A stretch of DNA of 64,000 bases from Clostridium_X cadaveris (GCF_039521325.1 NZ_BAAACD010000008.1); one strand, 5' to 3'; shown: positions 33,723 through 43,502, numbered from the stretch's first letter. Notes: a model not told the origin generated them from the sequence alone. Numbers and translations are program-made.

Positions 33723-35657
33723 CTATATCTCTTTATTTACATTTTCTACAACGATTCTGTTCTTTAATTCCTCTAATGAAAGAACTCCTAGGTCTTCTCC
33801 TCTCTTCTTAACCGCTAAAGTTCCATTTTCAGCCTCTTGCTCTCCAACGATTAGTAGATAAGGTATTCTATTCATTCTTGCTTCTCTTATTTTGTATCCT
33901 ATCTTTTCAGCTCTGTAATCAGCTTCTACTCTTATTCCAGATCTCTTTAGCTCTTTTACTACATTCTCTGCATAATCATGATACTTATCTGATATTGGAA
34001 GTACCTTTGCTTGAGTTGGACATAACCATACTGGGAATGCACCAGCATACTTTTCTATAAGCATAGCTAGAGTTCTTTCATAACATCCTATAGAACTTCT
34101 ATGAATTATGAATGGTCTCTTCTTCGAACCATCTGCATCAACATAACTCATATCAAATCTATCTGCAAGAGCAAAGTCTAACTGAACTGTTATTATAGTA
34201 TCTTCTTTTCCATGTACATTCTTGAACTGTATATCAAGCTTTGGACCATAGAATGCTGCTTCTCCATCTGCTTCTTTATACTTTAACTCAAGTTCATTTA
34301 ATATTTCTCTCATCTCATCTTGAGTCTTTTCCCAAGCTTCTTTATTATCTATATATTTTTCAGTGTTGTTTGGATCCCATTTAGAGAATCTATATGTCAC
34401 TGAATCTTGTATACCTAAAGTTGTCATTATATATTTTATAAGATCTACTGTAGCTTTGAATTCTTCCTTAACTTGATCTGGTCTGCACACTATGTGTCCA
34501 TCTGCAAGAGTAAATTGTCTAACTCTTATAAGACCATGCATTTCTCCTGATGACTCATTTCTGCAAAGAGTTGATGTCTCAGAATATCTTATTGGAAGAT
34601 CTCTATAACTGTGCTGCTCTGCATTGTATATAATATATTGGAATGGGCATGTCATTGGTCTTAATGCAAGTAAATTATCTTCATCACTTTCATCTCCAAT
34701 TATGAACATACCATCTTTATAGTGATCCCAGTGTCCTGATATCTTAAACAAATCACTTTTTGCCATGAATGGAGTCTTAGTTAGAACATATCCTCTACTC
34801 TCTTCCTCATCCTCTATCCATCTTTGAAGAAGCTGAACTATCTTTGCTCCTTTTGGCATTAAAAGAGGAAGTCCTTGACCAACTACATCAGATGTAGTGA
34901 ATAATCCAAGCTCTCTTCCAAGCTTATTATGATCTCTCTTCTTCGCTTCTTCCCTCATCTTTAAAAATTCTTCTAAATCTGAAGCTTTAGTAAATGCTGT
35001 TCCATAAATTCTAGTAAGCATCTTATTCTTCTCGCTGCCCTTCCAATACGCACCGGCAACTTGAGTAAGTTTAAATGCTTTTATAGGCTTTGTTGACATA
35101 AGGTGTGGTCCTGCACAAAGGTCAACGAAATCGCCCATCTTATAGAAGGATATAATTTCTCCTTCTGGAAGATCATTTATAAGTTCAACTTTATAAGGTT
35201 CTCCTGCTTCTTCCATAAGCTTTAAAGCCTCTTCTCTTGGAAGCTCAAATCTCTCTATAGCTAAATTTTCTTTCACTATAGATTTCATTTCTTTTTCTAT
35301 ATTCTCTATCTCTTCGTTAGTAAACGAGCCATCCCTATCTATGTCATAATAAAAGCCGTCATCTATAGATGGTCCTATAGCAAGCTTTGCTTCTGGGTAT
35401 AATCTTTTTACAGCCATAGCTAATATATGAGAAGCTGTATGCCTGAAAGCATGCTGTCCTTCTTCATCATTGAAAGTAACTATGCTTACATTACTGTCTT
35501 CTTCAACTTCAAATCTTAGGTCTACTACTTTTCCATTAACTATACCTGCACAGGCATTTCTTGCTAATCCTTCGCTTATGCTTTTAGCAAGTTCTAATAT
35601 AGATATTTTTCCTTCAAACTCTTTAACAGAGCCATCTTTTAATGTTATCTTTAACAT
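33723..35657 (-). CDS. thrS: Threonine--tRNA ligase
   Basis: A 644-aa class II synthetase charging tRNA-Thr. Domains in order: an N-terminal TGS domain (residues 1-60, ITLKDGSVKEFEG), the editing domain with HTASHILAMAVKRLYP near 75 and the zinc-type CAGPHLMST near 180, the catalytic core with RPMTCPFQYIIY near 330 and an EMHGLIRVRQF segment, and the C-terminal anticodon-binding domain. Length and domain set match the family. A T-box leader upstream links expression to the charging level of tRNA-Thr. Confidence 0.98.
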   Translation of the reverse strand: MLKITLKDGSVKEFEGKISILELAKSISEGLARNACAGIVNGKVVDLRFEVEEDSNVSIVTFNDEEGQHAFRHTASHILAMAVKRLYPEAKLAIGPSIDDGFYYDIDRDGSFTNEEIENIEKEMKSIVKENLAIERFELPREEALKLMEEAGEPYKVELINDLPEGEIISFYKMGDFVDLCAGPHLMSTKPIKAFKLTQVAGAYWKGSEKNKMLTRIYGTAFTKASDLEEFLKMREEAKKRDHNKLGRELGLFTTSDVVGQGLPLLMPKGAKIVQLLQRWIEDEEESRGYVLTKTPFMAKSDLFKISGHWDHYKDGMFIIGDESDEDNLLALRPMTCPFQYIIYNAEQHSYRDLPIRYSETSTLCRNESSGEMHGLIRVRQFTLADGHIVCRPDQVKEEFKATVDLIKYIMTTLGIQDSVTYRFSKWDPNNTEKYIDNKEAWEKTQDEMREILNELELKYKEADGEAAFYGPKLDIQFKNVHGKEDTIITVQLDFALADRFDMSYVDADGSKKRPFIIHRSSIGCYERTLAMLIEKYAGAFPVWLCPTQAKVLPISDKYHDYAENVVKELKRSGIRVEADYRAEKIGYKIREARMNRIPYLLIVGEQEAENGTLAVKKRGEDLGVLSLEELKNRIVVENVNKEI

Positions 35658-35737
35658 AATTTCATCTCCTTTGTAATCTTATAGAAAAAGAACTAACTTT
35701 AAAATGTGTTCTTTTATATTTTTACTTTTAATTTAAA

Positions 35738-35960
35738 AACAAAAAAACGCTCATCCTTCACAAAATTGAAGGGACGAGCGTATAACATTCGTGGTTCCAC
35801 CCTACTTTACCTAAAAATTCAGGTCTCATAGAAAGCTTTTAACGGTGCTCAGCCGTACTGTATTAAAGTCACTTCAAGGTGGTTTTCATCTATAGGCATT
35901 TAGGATAATTTCACCGCATATCCCTCTCTGAAAAATGGTATTATAAATTACTGTCCTTGT
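35738..35960 (-). ncRNA. T-box leader of thrS
   Basis: The minus-strand leader contains the T-box core AGGGTGGAACCACG (35803-35790) followed by a terminator hairpin (35747-35781). Upstream segments including GAGAGGGATATGCGGTGAA fit stem I. The core reads ACCACG where ACCGCG is commonest. I could not place the specifier codon with certainty; tRNA-Thr is inferred from the downstream gene. Confidence 0.88.
35747..35781 (-). terminator. T-box terminator hairpin
   Basis: ACGCTCATCCTTCA / TGAAGGGACGAGCGT, about 14 bp with two mismatches, then TTTTTTT on the minus strand. It directly follows the T-box core, which would form the competing antiterminator when uncharged tRNA binds. Confidence 0.85.
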
Positions 35961-36061
35961 CATTGTTTTTTCATATTTAGATTTTTTTATTATATCATAT
36001 GTTTTATGAAAGTCAATATACTCACAAAACTTACCATAAGCTTATAATCTAATATACTATC

Positions 36062-37669
36062 TTATTTAATTTTGAAAGTCTTTGGTGCTACCTTGTATGT
36101 AACTATAAGTGCTACAAACATATATATTATAGTCACACCTAAAACTATAAAAGTGAAGTATGAGGATGCAGTTTTTATATTCAAGCACATATAACTAATA
36201 AAATAAATAGCTCCATTTACTGCACTAAATATTGGGCTTTTAACCTGAAACTGCTCTGTATAAGGCTGCAATACATAATACATGAACAAGTGATGTATTG
36301 AAAAGAAACATGATAAACATAAAATTGATAGCATTAGAGGAATCAAGTTTATAAGTTCATTAGAATAACCACTGATAATCACTATAATTACTATTCCTAT
36401 ACACAATTCAACTGATGGTATAAGATTAAGCCCTACAATTCTCTTAAGTCTGGCCTTAAAATTTGAAAGTATAACATCTTTCTCTCTGTAATATGAGTAT
36501 CTAAGAAGACTAGCGTCACAATTATAAAACATAGCTTTACAGCATCTAGCTCCTGTTGACATTATATACATTATAAATACCATTAACGGTGACATTTCCT
36601 TTAATTCTTTCATAATATCAACTCTGCTTTCCGGTGCAAAAATTACAAGACATACACCTGCTATAAATATAGCTCCAACTATAATAACCCTTATTCTTAT
36701 AGGGGCTACTATTATTTTCATATGTCTTCTAAAAAATAAAGCATTTAAATATTCATATCCTTTTTTATCTTCATAAAGATTCTTATTTAAATCTTCCTTG
36801 TGCATTTTCTTTTCATCCAACGTAACTTCTGCAAACATGGCTTTTTCTACAGCCCCTTCTGCGTCAATAAATGTTTGCTGCTTAAGGGTATTAATGGCTA
36901 TATTAGTATATTTTTTATATTTTATTACATACATAAGGCTCATTACTGCCAATACACCAAGTATAAGTGGCGTTACAAAATTAAATAATATAACATCACA
37001 ATTTATATTGATTTTTAAGAAAGCAAGTCCATATGAAGTGGCTAACGCTGCGAACATAATAGGAACTAAAAACCACATCTTCTCTTGAAAAATTATGCTA
37101 AATTTACTGTAAAGAAATAAGTACATTGCTTCACTTATAAATCTTAAAGCTACAAATTCAAAGATTAGAATAATGGACTTTACAGGACTCATTCCTATTA
37201 TGGATCCTAATATAAACATTGCAGGCATAAAATATATAAAATCCACCACATTCTTATATATTATATTTTTAAGATAATATTTCTTAGGCTCACATCTCAT
37301 AAGTCTTATCATATCAAAAGCTTCTTTAACAGAACCTGTAAAAACCCTGCTCTCCATAATAGTTCCAAATACTAAACTTAAAAAGAAAAACATTTGCAAA
37401 AATATAGGATATATATTTTCCATTCCGTCATTTATATAATAAGCTGGAAGCATTATCATTACTCCTAAATACAATGCTTTTCCAACAAATCTACCAAGCA
37501 CTGAAAATACAGTTGCAATAACACCTAGAGTAAGTTTTAATTTTGTATGGCTATATAATGTTGATGGTACTTTCTTCCCTATTAGAGGAAGTTTCTGAAG
37601 TGCATATATTATTCCATTGGCTTTCTTTGCAAATCCTACATTGAATGTATTTTTAAACGTATTATACAT
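36062..37669 (-). CDS. ABC transporter membrane subunit, large
   Basis: A 535-aa membrane protein with about twelve hydrophobic segments in two groups, separated by a charged loop near residues 270-320 (EKAMFAEVTLDEKKMHKE). It has no ATPase motifs. It overlaps the ATPase gene by 8 bases, so the two are co-translated. An ATG three codons further upstream falls inside the ribosome site AAAGGATG; I use the later ATG. The substrate is unknown; lantibiotic-immunity or bacitracin-type efflux is one possible role for this kind of pair. Confidence 0.75.
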   Translation of the reverse strand: MYNTFKNTFNVGFAKKANGIIYALQKLPLIGKKVPSTLYSHTKLKLTLGVIATVFSVLGRFVGKALYLGVMIMLPAYYINDGMENIYPIFLQMFFFLSLVFGTIMESRVFTGSVKEAFDMIRLMRCEPKKYYLKNIIYKNVVDFIYFMPAMFILGSIIGMSPVKSIILIFEFVALRFISEAMYLFLYSKFSIIFQEKMWFLVPIMFAALATSYGLAFLKININCDVILFNFVTPLILGVLAVMSLMYVIKYKKYTNIAINTLKQQTFIDAEGAVEKAMFAEVTLDEKKMHKEDLNKNLYEDKKGYEYLNALFFRRHMKIIVAPIRIRVIIVGAIFIAGVCLVIFAPESRVDIMKELKEMSPLMVFIMYIMSTGARCCKAMFYNCDASLLRYSYYREKDVILSNFKARLKRIVGLNLIPSVELCIGIVIIVIISGYSNELINLIPLMLSILCLSCFFSIHHLFMYYVLQPYTEQFQVKSPIFSAVNGAIYFISYMCLNIKTASSYFTFIVLGVTIIYMFVALIVTYKVAPKTFKIK

Positions 37670-38372
37670 GACTATCATCCTTTAAAATTTCAATTACTTT
37701 TTTCTCAAATTCAGGGCTTTTTAATATATCACTTTCAACCTCTTCCAATATACCATTGTTTAGAACAACTATCTCATCACATAAATCTGTAGCCAGTTGT
37801 AATATGTGTGTAGAAAAAATTATTATGTGATCATGCTTTATCTGCTTTAAAAGATTTTTAATCTCTAAGGCAACAACCACATCAAAAGAAGTAAGCGGCT
37901 CGTCTAATAAAATTATTGGTGGTCGCGCAATTAAAAAGCATGCCATCTGCATCTTATTTTTCATTCCATGGGAATATCCCTTCATAAGCCTATATTTATC
38001 TTCTTCATTTATATTCAATATATTAAAATATTCATCTATTGAAAGCGGATTCTCTATTTTGTCTTTATTTATATCTATATAAAACTTTAAAAATTCATAG
38101 CCAGTCAAAAATTCAGGAAGTATTGGCTGAGAAAATACAAAACTTATATCTGATGGTTTTATATCTCTTGAATGTCCATTATCCTCTATAATTTCTACCT
38201 TACCACAATCAGCCTTATCCTCTTCACTTATACAGTTAAATAAAGTTGTTTTTCCAGCTCCATTACGTCCAAGAAGGCCATAAATCTTTCCTTTTTCAAA
38301 CTGAAAAGATGCTCCCTTTAATACCTTCTTATCTCCATAATTTTTTTCTATATCACTTAATACAAGCTGCAT
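37662..38372 (-). CDS. ABC transporter ATPase
   Basis: A 236-aa ATPase subunit. Walker A GRNGAGKTT near residue 37, a modified signature YSHGMKNKMQMA near 130, Walker B IILLDEPLTSFD and the switch histidine in IFSTHILQLA. The gene overlaps the permease gene that follows. An inverted repeat CTTATAAT-N6-ATTATAAG lies upstream, possibly an operator over its promoter. Confidence 0.88.
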   Translation of the reverse strand: MQLVLSDIEKNYGDKKVLKGASFQFEKGKIYGLLGRNGAGKTTLFNCISEEDKADCGKVEIIEDNGHSRDIKPSDISFVFSQPILPEFLTGYEFLKFYIDINKDKIENPLSIDEYFNILNINEEDKYRLMKGYSHGMKNKMQMACFLIARPPIILLDEPLTSFDVVVALEIKNLLKQIKHDHIIIFSTHILQLATDLCDEIVVLNNGILEEVESDILKSPEFEKKVIEILKDDSHV

Positions 38373-38402
38373 GTCTAAAGATCAACTCCTAATACAATAT
38401 TT

Positions 38403-38424
38403 CTTATAATTATATCATTATAAG
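38403..38424. promoter_or_regulatory. Inverted repeat before the ABC ATPase gene
   Basis: CTTATAAT (38403-38410) and ATTATAAG (38417-38424) with a 6-nt spacer, 31 bases before the ATPase start. On the minus strand it contains TATAAT, so a bound repressor would block a -10 box. No GntR-type regulator is encoded in this window. Confidence 0.45.
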
Positions 38425-38517
38425 TCTACCTATTAGCTCAAACTTTCTTAAAAGTTTCATAAATCTATTAAATCAGTATACTTTATAGGGTTTTGATACA
38501 TTTTATTACTATTTGTA

Positions 38518-38546
38518 TTGAAATATTTTCTGTTGATACCTATAAT
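38518..38546 (+). promoter_or_regulatory. Promoter of the metalloprotease-HTH-M50 group
   Basis: TTGAAA (38518-38523), a 17-nt spacer and TATAAT (38541-38546). The predicted start near 38553 is about 28 bases before the coding region. A strong sigma-A-type match. Confidence 0.7.
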
Positions 38547-38581
38547 TATAGTGAAGTATAAGAAAAGGATGTGTTTAATTG

Positions 38582-39835
38582 ATGGTTCAAGAACTTAAAT
38601 CTTTAGCTCTATATGAAGATATAGTTGAGATTCTAAATAAAGATGACTTTGATTTGTATTGGAAAGGCTTCAAAAAATCACCTTTTGCTTTGTACAACTC
38701 TACAACTGTAGTCCTATGCAATCATCCTAATCCTCCTAAAGATTTTTCACCTCTTCGTGAAGCTTATATAGGTTCCTGGAATGATTCCTTTGTAGGTAAC
38801 ACGGCAATAAATCTAAATGGACATTATACTGCTATATTAAATATGGATACACTATATTCACTAGATTCTAGTAGCAGTTTAAATAAAGTTTACTCTATAT
38901 TAGTTCATGAGATGTTTCACTGTCATCAGCTTTCTCATAACGAAAATCGCTGGGCTGATGAGATGCTTTTTATAAATTATAACTTTTCTCAAAGTTCTAT
39001 ATCTCTAAGACTTATGGATAAAGATTATTTGCTTTGCGCTCTAGATGATCAAAACAAATATACAAGAGATAAACTTCTTACAGACTTTATTCAAAGAAGA
39101 GAAAGAAGAAAAAATATTGTTGGATCAATGTTAAATTACGAATTGGCTTTAGAATCAATAGAAGGTACTGCTACCTATGTTGAAGTCAAAGCTTTAGCTC
39201 ACAGAAAAAACATAGATGTTATGGATGTAGCAGAAGATTTCTTGCATAACTTTGATTTTGAAGATCTGAATAAGTATAGAGCTTCATGTTACGCTTTTGG
39301 ATTAGTTATCTGTCTTATTTTAGACAGCATTGCTCCTAATTGGCATGAAGAATTCACCAATAGCGATACTTACTTATATAAATTTTTCAAAGCTAAATTC
39401 GGCTCTTTCAATGAGCTTACTGATTTTTCTATAGACAACTATTATGTAGAAAGTGCTAAAGAACTTATAAACAAATATGTGGATTCCAAGAAGGAATCTT
39501 TTGAAAACTTTAATAAAAGTGAAGGCTATAAAGTTATTCTATATGGAAATCTAAAGCTATCCGGTTTTGATCCTATGAATGTAATTTCTATGGATAATAA
39601 AGTTTTACACAAAAACTTCATAAAATATAATTCTAGCTGTATCAAAGATCAAGCCCTATCCTTCCATAAAGAAGACTTCTGGACAGTAGATAAAATCGAA
39701 TTTTTTGTATCAGACAAACCAAAAGTTTTTGACCACGGTATACTGACTTCTAAAGGAACTTTCTATGGTGAAGTTTCTGAAGATAATAATATATTTTGTG
39801 TAGATTTATATAATGAACAAATCGAATCTAACTAA
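38582..39835 (+). CDS. Putative zinc metallopeptidase with HExxH motif
   Basis: A 417-aa soluble protein. HEMFHCHQ near residue 110 is a zincin HExxH motif with a second histidine pair, and LESIEGTATYVE about 90 residues later could give the third zinc ligand, as in gluzincins. There is no signal peptide, so it acts in the cytoplasm. A TTG one codon upstream (38579) is an alternative start; AAAAGGA is 9-12 nt away. Two more genes follow in the same direction: an HTH protein and an M50-type protease. I do not recognise a named family. Confidence 0.7.
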   Translation: MVQELKSLALYEDIVEILNKDDFDLYWKGFKKSPFALYNSTTVVLCNHPNPPKDFSPLREAYIGSWNDSFVGNTAINLNGHYTAILNMDTLYSLDSSSSLNKVYSILVHEMFHCHQLSHNENRWADEMLFINYNFSQSSISLRLMDKDYLLCALDDQNKYTRDKLLTDFIQRRERRKNIVGSMLNYELALESIEGTATYVEVKALAHRKNIDVMDVAEDFLHNFDFEDLNKYRASCYAFGLVICLILDSIAPNWHEEFTNSDTYLYKFFKAKFGSFNELTDFSIDNYYVESAKELINKYVDSKKESFENFNKSEGYKVILYGNLKLSGFDPMNVISMDNKVLHKNFIKYNSSCIKDQALSFHKEDFWTVDKIEFFVSDKPKVFDHGILTSKGTFYGEVSEDNNIFCVDLYNEQIESN

Positions 39836-39879
39836 TTATCTGTGTCATAGATGATTACAAATCAGAAAGGGATGTATTT

Positions 39880-40347
39880 ATGGATAAGGAACTATTAACT
39901 GTTGAAGAAGTCTCAGGAATATTAGGAGTCCATCCCATAACAATTCGAAGATATATTAAAGATAACAAAATAAAAGCCTCTAAGATTGGCGGTCAATGGA
40001 GGATAACATCCTCTGATTTAAAGGAATTCATGTGTGTAGACAATTTTAATGGCAGAGTTGCTAAAAACTCTGCCTCTACCCTAGAAGAATTTGTCCAAGG
40101 CAAAAAATATAATAACAAAACCTTAGAGAGCTGTGTCATATTAAATTACCATGTTGCTAGTGCAGATAAGGCCACCCCCCTTTGTGAGAAAATTATTTCA
40201 AGGGTAAATAGTGAACATTCTAATCAGTCTGGTATAAACTTTCAATATTATTACATGGAAGAAGAGAAAAACGCAAGAATAATAATATATGGAAAACCTA
40301 GATTTCTTGGAAAAATCTTATGTGATTTAGATGAGTTCGACTCCTAG
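39880..40347 (+). CDS. Excisionase/MerR-type helix-turn-helix protein
   Basis: A 155-aa protein. Residues 1-50 (LLTVEEVSGILGVHPITIRRYIKDNKIKASKIGGQWRITSSD region) are an excisionase-family winged helix. The remaining 100 residues are of unknown type, with a late RIIIYGKPRFLGKIL strand that may be a sensor or dimer domain. AGAAAGGGATG precedes the start. Placed 44 bases past the metalloprotease gene, it is a plausible local regulator. Confidence 0.8.
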   Translation: MDKELLTVEEVSGILGVHPITIRRYIKDNKIKASKIGGQWRITSSDLKEFMCVDNFNGRVAKNSASTLEEFVQGKKYNNKTLESCVILNYHVASADKATPLCEKIISRVNSEHSNQSGINFQYYYMEEEKNARIIIYGKPRFLGKILCDLDEFDS

Positions 40348-40445
40348 AAATTCGCTGCAACTTTTGCTGTTCTTAAGAATTAATAAAATATAAAGAAGTC
40401 AGCATATATTCAATTTTTAAAAATTATATTTGGAGGGTTATACTC

Positions 40446-41615
40446 ATGAAAAAATCCACTAACAAAACAAAACACAAATCTAGTCAATGGATTGTTTTTC
40501 CACTTTTTATTCTGATTGGTGCTTTATCAGGTTATTTAGGTGGAACATACATTGGAAAAATATTTAAAGAGAGTATTTCTTTGTCCCAAAAGATTTCTCT
40601 CTTTATAATTCTTTTTCTTATAGTATATATATCAATAATAATTCAAATTATAGTACATGAATTTGGACATCTCATATGCGGATTAATAAGTGGATATGAT
40701 TTTGCTTCTTTTCGTATAGGAAGCTTCATGCTTGTAAAAAATGATGAAAAAATCAAGTTTAAGAGATTTTCTTTAATGGGGACTGGCGGGCAATGCTTGA
40801 TGACACCTCCGGAACCATATAATGATGATATTCCATTTTTGCTTTACAACATTGGTGGAAGTCTCTTTAATGTACTTTTATCCATCATTTCAATAATCTT
40901 ATACTTTGTTACTAGGCACATTGAATTTTTATCTCTTTTTTTTCTTGTCTTAGCTATTATAGGTATTGCCTTTGCCCTAATAAATGGAATACCAATGCAT
41001 CTTGGTCCAATAGATAATGATGGATATAACGCTTTTAATCTTAGGAAGAATGGGTCTGCTAAAAGATGTTTTTGGATTCAACTAAAAATTATTGGATTAA
41101 TTAATAATGGAATTCGTCTAAAAGATATGCCTGATGACTTATTTATTATCCCAAACCATGAGGAAATGAAAAATGCTTTATGTGCTTCTGTAGGTGTATT
41201 AGCATGTAACCGTGCCATAGATGCAATGAATTTTAAAACAGCGCAAGAAATCGGCTATAACTTACTTAATAACTCTGGAGGTCTTTTAGATGTTCATAGA
41301 TATATGATCACATCAGAAATGATCTTTTGTGAACTTATAACTGAAAATAATAAAGAAAAAATAGAGAATATGTTCACTAAAAACTTCAATAAATTCCTCA
41401 AAACTTCTGCAAAAAATCCTTCTATAATTCGTATGTTATATGCCTATGAATTACTTCTAAAAAAAGATGAACAAGCCGCAGAAAAGCACCTTAAATCCTT
41501 TGAAAAAGTGAGTAAGTCTTATCCCTACATATGCGAAATCGAAGGTGAACGTGAACTTATTAATTATATAAAAAATTTATCCCAACTTAATATAAATAAG
41601 GAGTCTAATATTTAA
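40446..41615 (+). CDS. M50-type intramembrane metalloprotease-like protein
   Basis: A 389-aa membrane protein. The first 230 residues hold about five hydrophobic segments with the zinc motif VHEFGHLICG near residue 74 and a second motif LGPIDNDGYN near 195, close to the LDG element of site-2 proteases. The last 160 residues are soluble and helical, perhaps repeat-like. GGAGG lies 9 nt before the start. It would cut a membrane-embedded substrate or regulator. The combination with a soluble HExxH protein and an HTH protein suggests a small proteolytic signalling unit. Confidence 0.78.
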   Translation: MKKSTNKTKHKSSQWIVFPLFILIGALSGYLGGTYIGKIFKESISLSQKISLFIILFLIVYISIIIQIIVHEFGHLICGLISGYDFASFRIGSFMLVKNDEKIKFKRFSLMGTGGQCLMTPPEPYNDDIPFLLYNIGGSLFNVLLSIISIILYFVTRHIEFLSLFFLVLAIIGIAFALINGIPMHLGPIDNDGYNAFNLRKNGSAKRCFWIQLKIIGLINNGIRLKDMPDDLFIIPNHEEMKNALCASVGVLACNRAIDAMNFKTAQEIGYNLLNNSGGLLDVHRYMITSEMIFCELITENNKEKIENMFTKNFNKFLKTSAKNPSIIRMLYAYELLLKKDEQAAEKHLKSFEKVSKSYPYICEIEGERELINYIKNLSQLNINKESNI

Positions 41616-41633
41616 TAACAAACTATCTTTAAT

Positions 41634-41822
41634 TTACATTTGATTAGATTTATTAGCATAAAAATATTTTATACTACTCCCAATTATTACAGAAAAATAC
41701 AAAATTAAACTTATTGCTAATAAATCTTTTCTTTGAGTCATCCAGTAAGAAAGTACACCTAAAAAAGGTATACAAGATATTATTGCCATAGGCTTTATAA
41801 TATATTTTATAAAGTTTTTCAT
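41634..41822 (-). CDS. Small two-helix membrane protein
   Basis: A 62-aa protein with two hydrophobic segments (IIKPMAIISCIPFLGVLSY and AISLILYFSVIIGSS) joined by a charged turn. A TTG five codons upstream is possible, but GGATGAG is 6 nt before the ATG used here. It is convergent with the M50-type gene, ending 19 bases past its stop. No family recognised. Confidence 0.55.
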   Translation of the reverse strand: MKNFIKYIIKPMAIISCIPFLGVLSYWMTQRKDLLAISLILYFSVIIGSSIKYFYANKSNQM

Positions 41823-41897
41823 TGTTTTCTCATCCAATACTATTTAATATTCATTGTTTTATAAATTTATAATAATCATATTTTACCTTAATACCAA

Positions 41898-42023
41898 TTA
41901 GGAAATCAAGTCAAATAATTCACTGTATTTTTCATAATATTTCTTAAAAGCTGTCCACTTTCCAATCACCTTTGCTTCATCGTAAAAATTTTCAAAGTCA
42001 CCTCTCATATCTATAATATTCAT
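41898..42023 (-). CDS. Small 41-aa protein or 5' remnant of a larger gene
   Basis: ATG with AGGAGG about 7 nt upstream and 41 codons. The product starts MNIIDMRGDFENFYDEAKVI and continues with FKKYYEKYSELFDLIS, a helical charged peptide that reads like the N-terminus of a longer soluble protein, such as a DUF2268-type protease, rather than a complete domain. The reading frame ends in AT-rich noncoding sequence. A true small protein and a decayed gene are both possible. Confidence 0.5.
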   Translation of the reverse strand: MNIIDMRGDFENFYDEAKVIGKWTAFKKYYEKYSELFDLIS

Positions 42024-42074
42024 CAGATCCTCCTACTCTTATAACTCACAATTTATGATTTAGCTATATAACTT

Positions 42075-43502
42075 TTATATTAAAGCTCTTATGTTATTGC
42101 CACTTAGAACTAAAATATCTCCAGATTTTATTACAGTAGATCCTTTTGGAATTAGTATTTTATCTCCTCGTTTTATCATGACAATTAGTATCTCCTCAGG
42201 TATATTGGCATCCATAATCATTTTACCTTTCCATTTATTATTATTTGTTATAGTAACTTCTAATAAATCAGTATTTATTTCCCCTATATAATCAGTAAAA
42301 GTTTTTAGAACAGAATCCTCACCTTCAGTTTCAACTAAATCTAATAAACTTGCTACTCTAGGTATAAGGGCTCCTTGTATTGCTACAGAAAATAAAGCTA
42401 TGAAGAATATTATATGAAATATATCATTTTCCACATTAACACCATATGTTACTGCAAATATTGCAAAAACAACCGATGCAGCACCTCTAAGTCCAACCCA
42501 TGATATAAATATTTTTTCTTTTATTTTAAATTTAAATGGGCTAAGTATTATAAATGTAGCCAAAGGTCTTGCAATTAATATCATAAATAAAGATATAGAC
42601 ACTGCCTTTCCTGTAACATAAGGTAGTTTTGATGGAAAAGATAAAAGTCCTAACATAAAGAAAAGTACTATTTGCATTATCCAAGAAATTCCATCAAAGA
42701 AATGAAATATACTTTTCTTTCTAGGTATTTTGCTATTTCCTATTATTATCCCTGATATATAAACACTTAAATAACCATTTCCACCTAAAAACTCACTAAG
42801 GGAATATGAAAGTATTGCAACTGCCATTATAAATATTGTATAAAATCCATCTATTTCAAATTTTGAATGCCTTAATATATAAACTGTACCCTTTGCTAAT
42901 AGAAATCCAACTAACAAACCAAATAGAATTTGTATAATTATCATATAAGTTATTGTACCTAAACTTAATATTCCAGAGCTCTTCATCATAGCTAATACTA
43001 TAAGAGTCATCATATAAGCAATTGGATCATTACTTCCACTTTCAACTTCTAAAAGTGATGCTAACGAACCCTTTAAGTTTAATTTTTGAGCTCTTAAAAT
43101 TGCAAATACTGACGCAGCATCAGTAGATGCAACTATTGATCCTATCAATATTCCTTCTAGTAAAGTAGTCTTTACTACGAAATAACAAAACGCTCCTGTA
43201 AGTCCTGCTGTGATAACAACTCCTAATGATGACATTAATACCGCTGGAAATGCTATGGGCTTAGCCATTTTCCAATTAGTCCCAAAACCGCCATAAAACA
43301 TAATAAAAACTAATCCTAACGAACTTATCTGTTTAGTAAGCTCATAGTTATCAAAATAAATTCCAATTAATCCATCTGATCCAAATAACATTCCCAAAAC
43401 AATAAATATAAGAAGTATTGGAACCCCAAACTTATATAACACTTTAGTTGACGTTATACAAATAATTAATACTAGTCCACTAATCATCATCAATTCGGTC
43501 AT
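42075..43502 (-). CDS. K+/H+ antiporter, CPA1 type with C-terminal RCK domain
   Basis: A 475-aa cation/proton antiporter with about twelve or thirteen membrane segments over residues 1-390. The ion-binding motif ESGSNDPIAY near residue 155 has the paired N-D of electroneutral exchangers. A C-terminal TrkA_C-type domain (IVMIKRGDKILIPKGSTVIKSG region) would bind a regulatory nucleotide such as c-di-AMP in relatives. The start ATG (one codon after a TTG) has AAAGGAGG 6-7 nt upstream. c-di-AMP genes cdaA-cdaR are about 11 kb away. Confidence 0.88.
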   Translation of the reverse strand: MTELMMISGLVLIICITSTKVLYKFGVPILLIFIVLGMLFGSDGLIGIYFDNYELTKQISSLGLVFIMFYGGFGTNWKMAKPIAFPAVLMSSLGVVITAGLTGAFCYFVVKTTLLEGILIGSIVASTDAASVFAILRAQKLNLKGSLASLLEVESGSNDPIAYMMTLIVLAMMKSSGILSLGTITYMIIIQILFGLLVGFLLAKGTVYILRHSKFEIDGFYTIFIMAVAILSYSLSEFLGGNGYLSVYISGIIIGNSKIPRKKSIFHFFDGISWIMQIVLFFMLGLLSFPSKLPYVTGKAVSISLFMILIARPLATFIILSPFKFKIKEKIFISWVGLRGAASVVFAIFAVTYGVNVENDIFHIIFFIALFSVAIQGALIPRVASLLDLVETEGEDSVLKTFTDYIGEINTDLLEVTITNNNKWKGKMIMDANIPEEILIVMIKRGDKILIPKGSTVIKSGDILVLSGNNIRALI

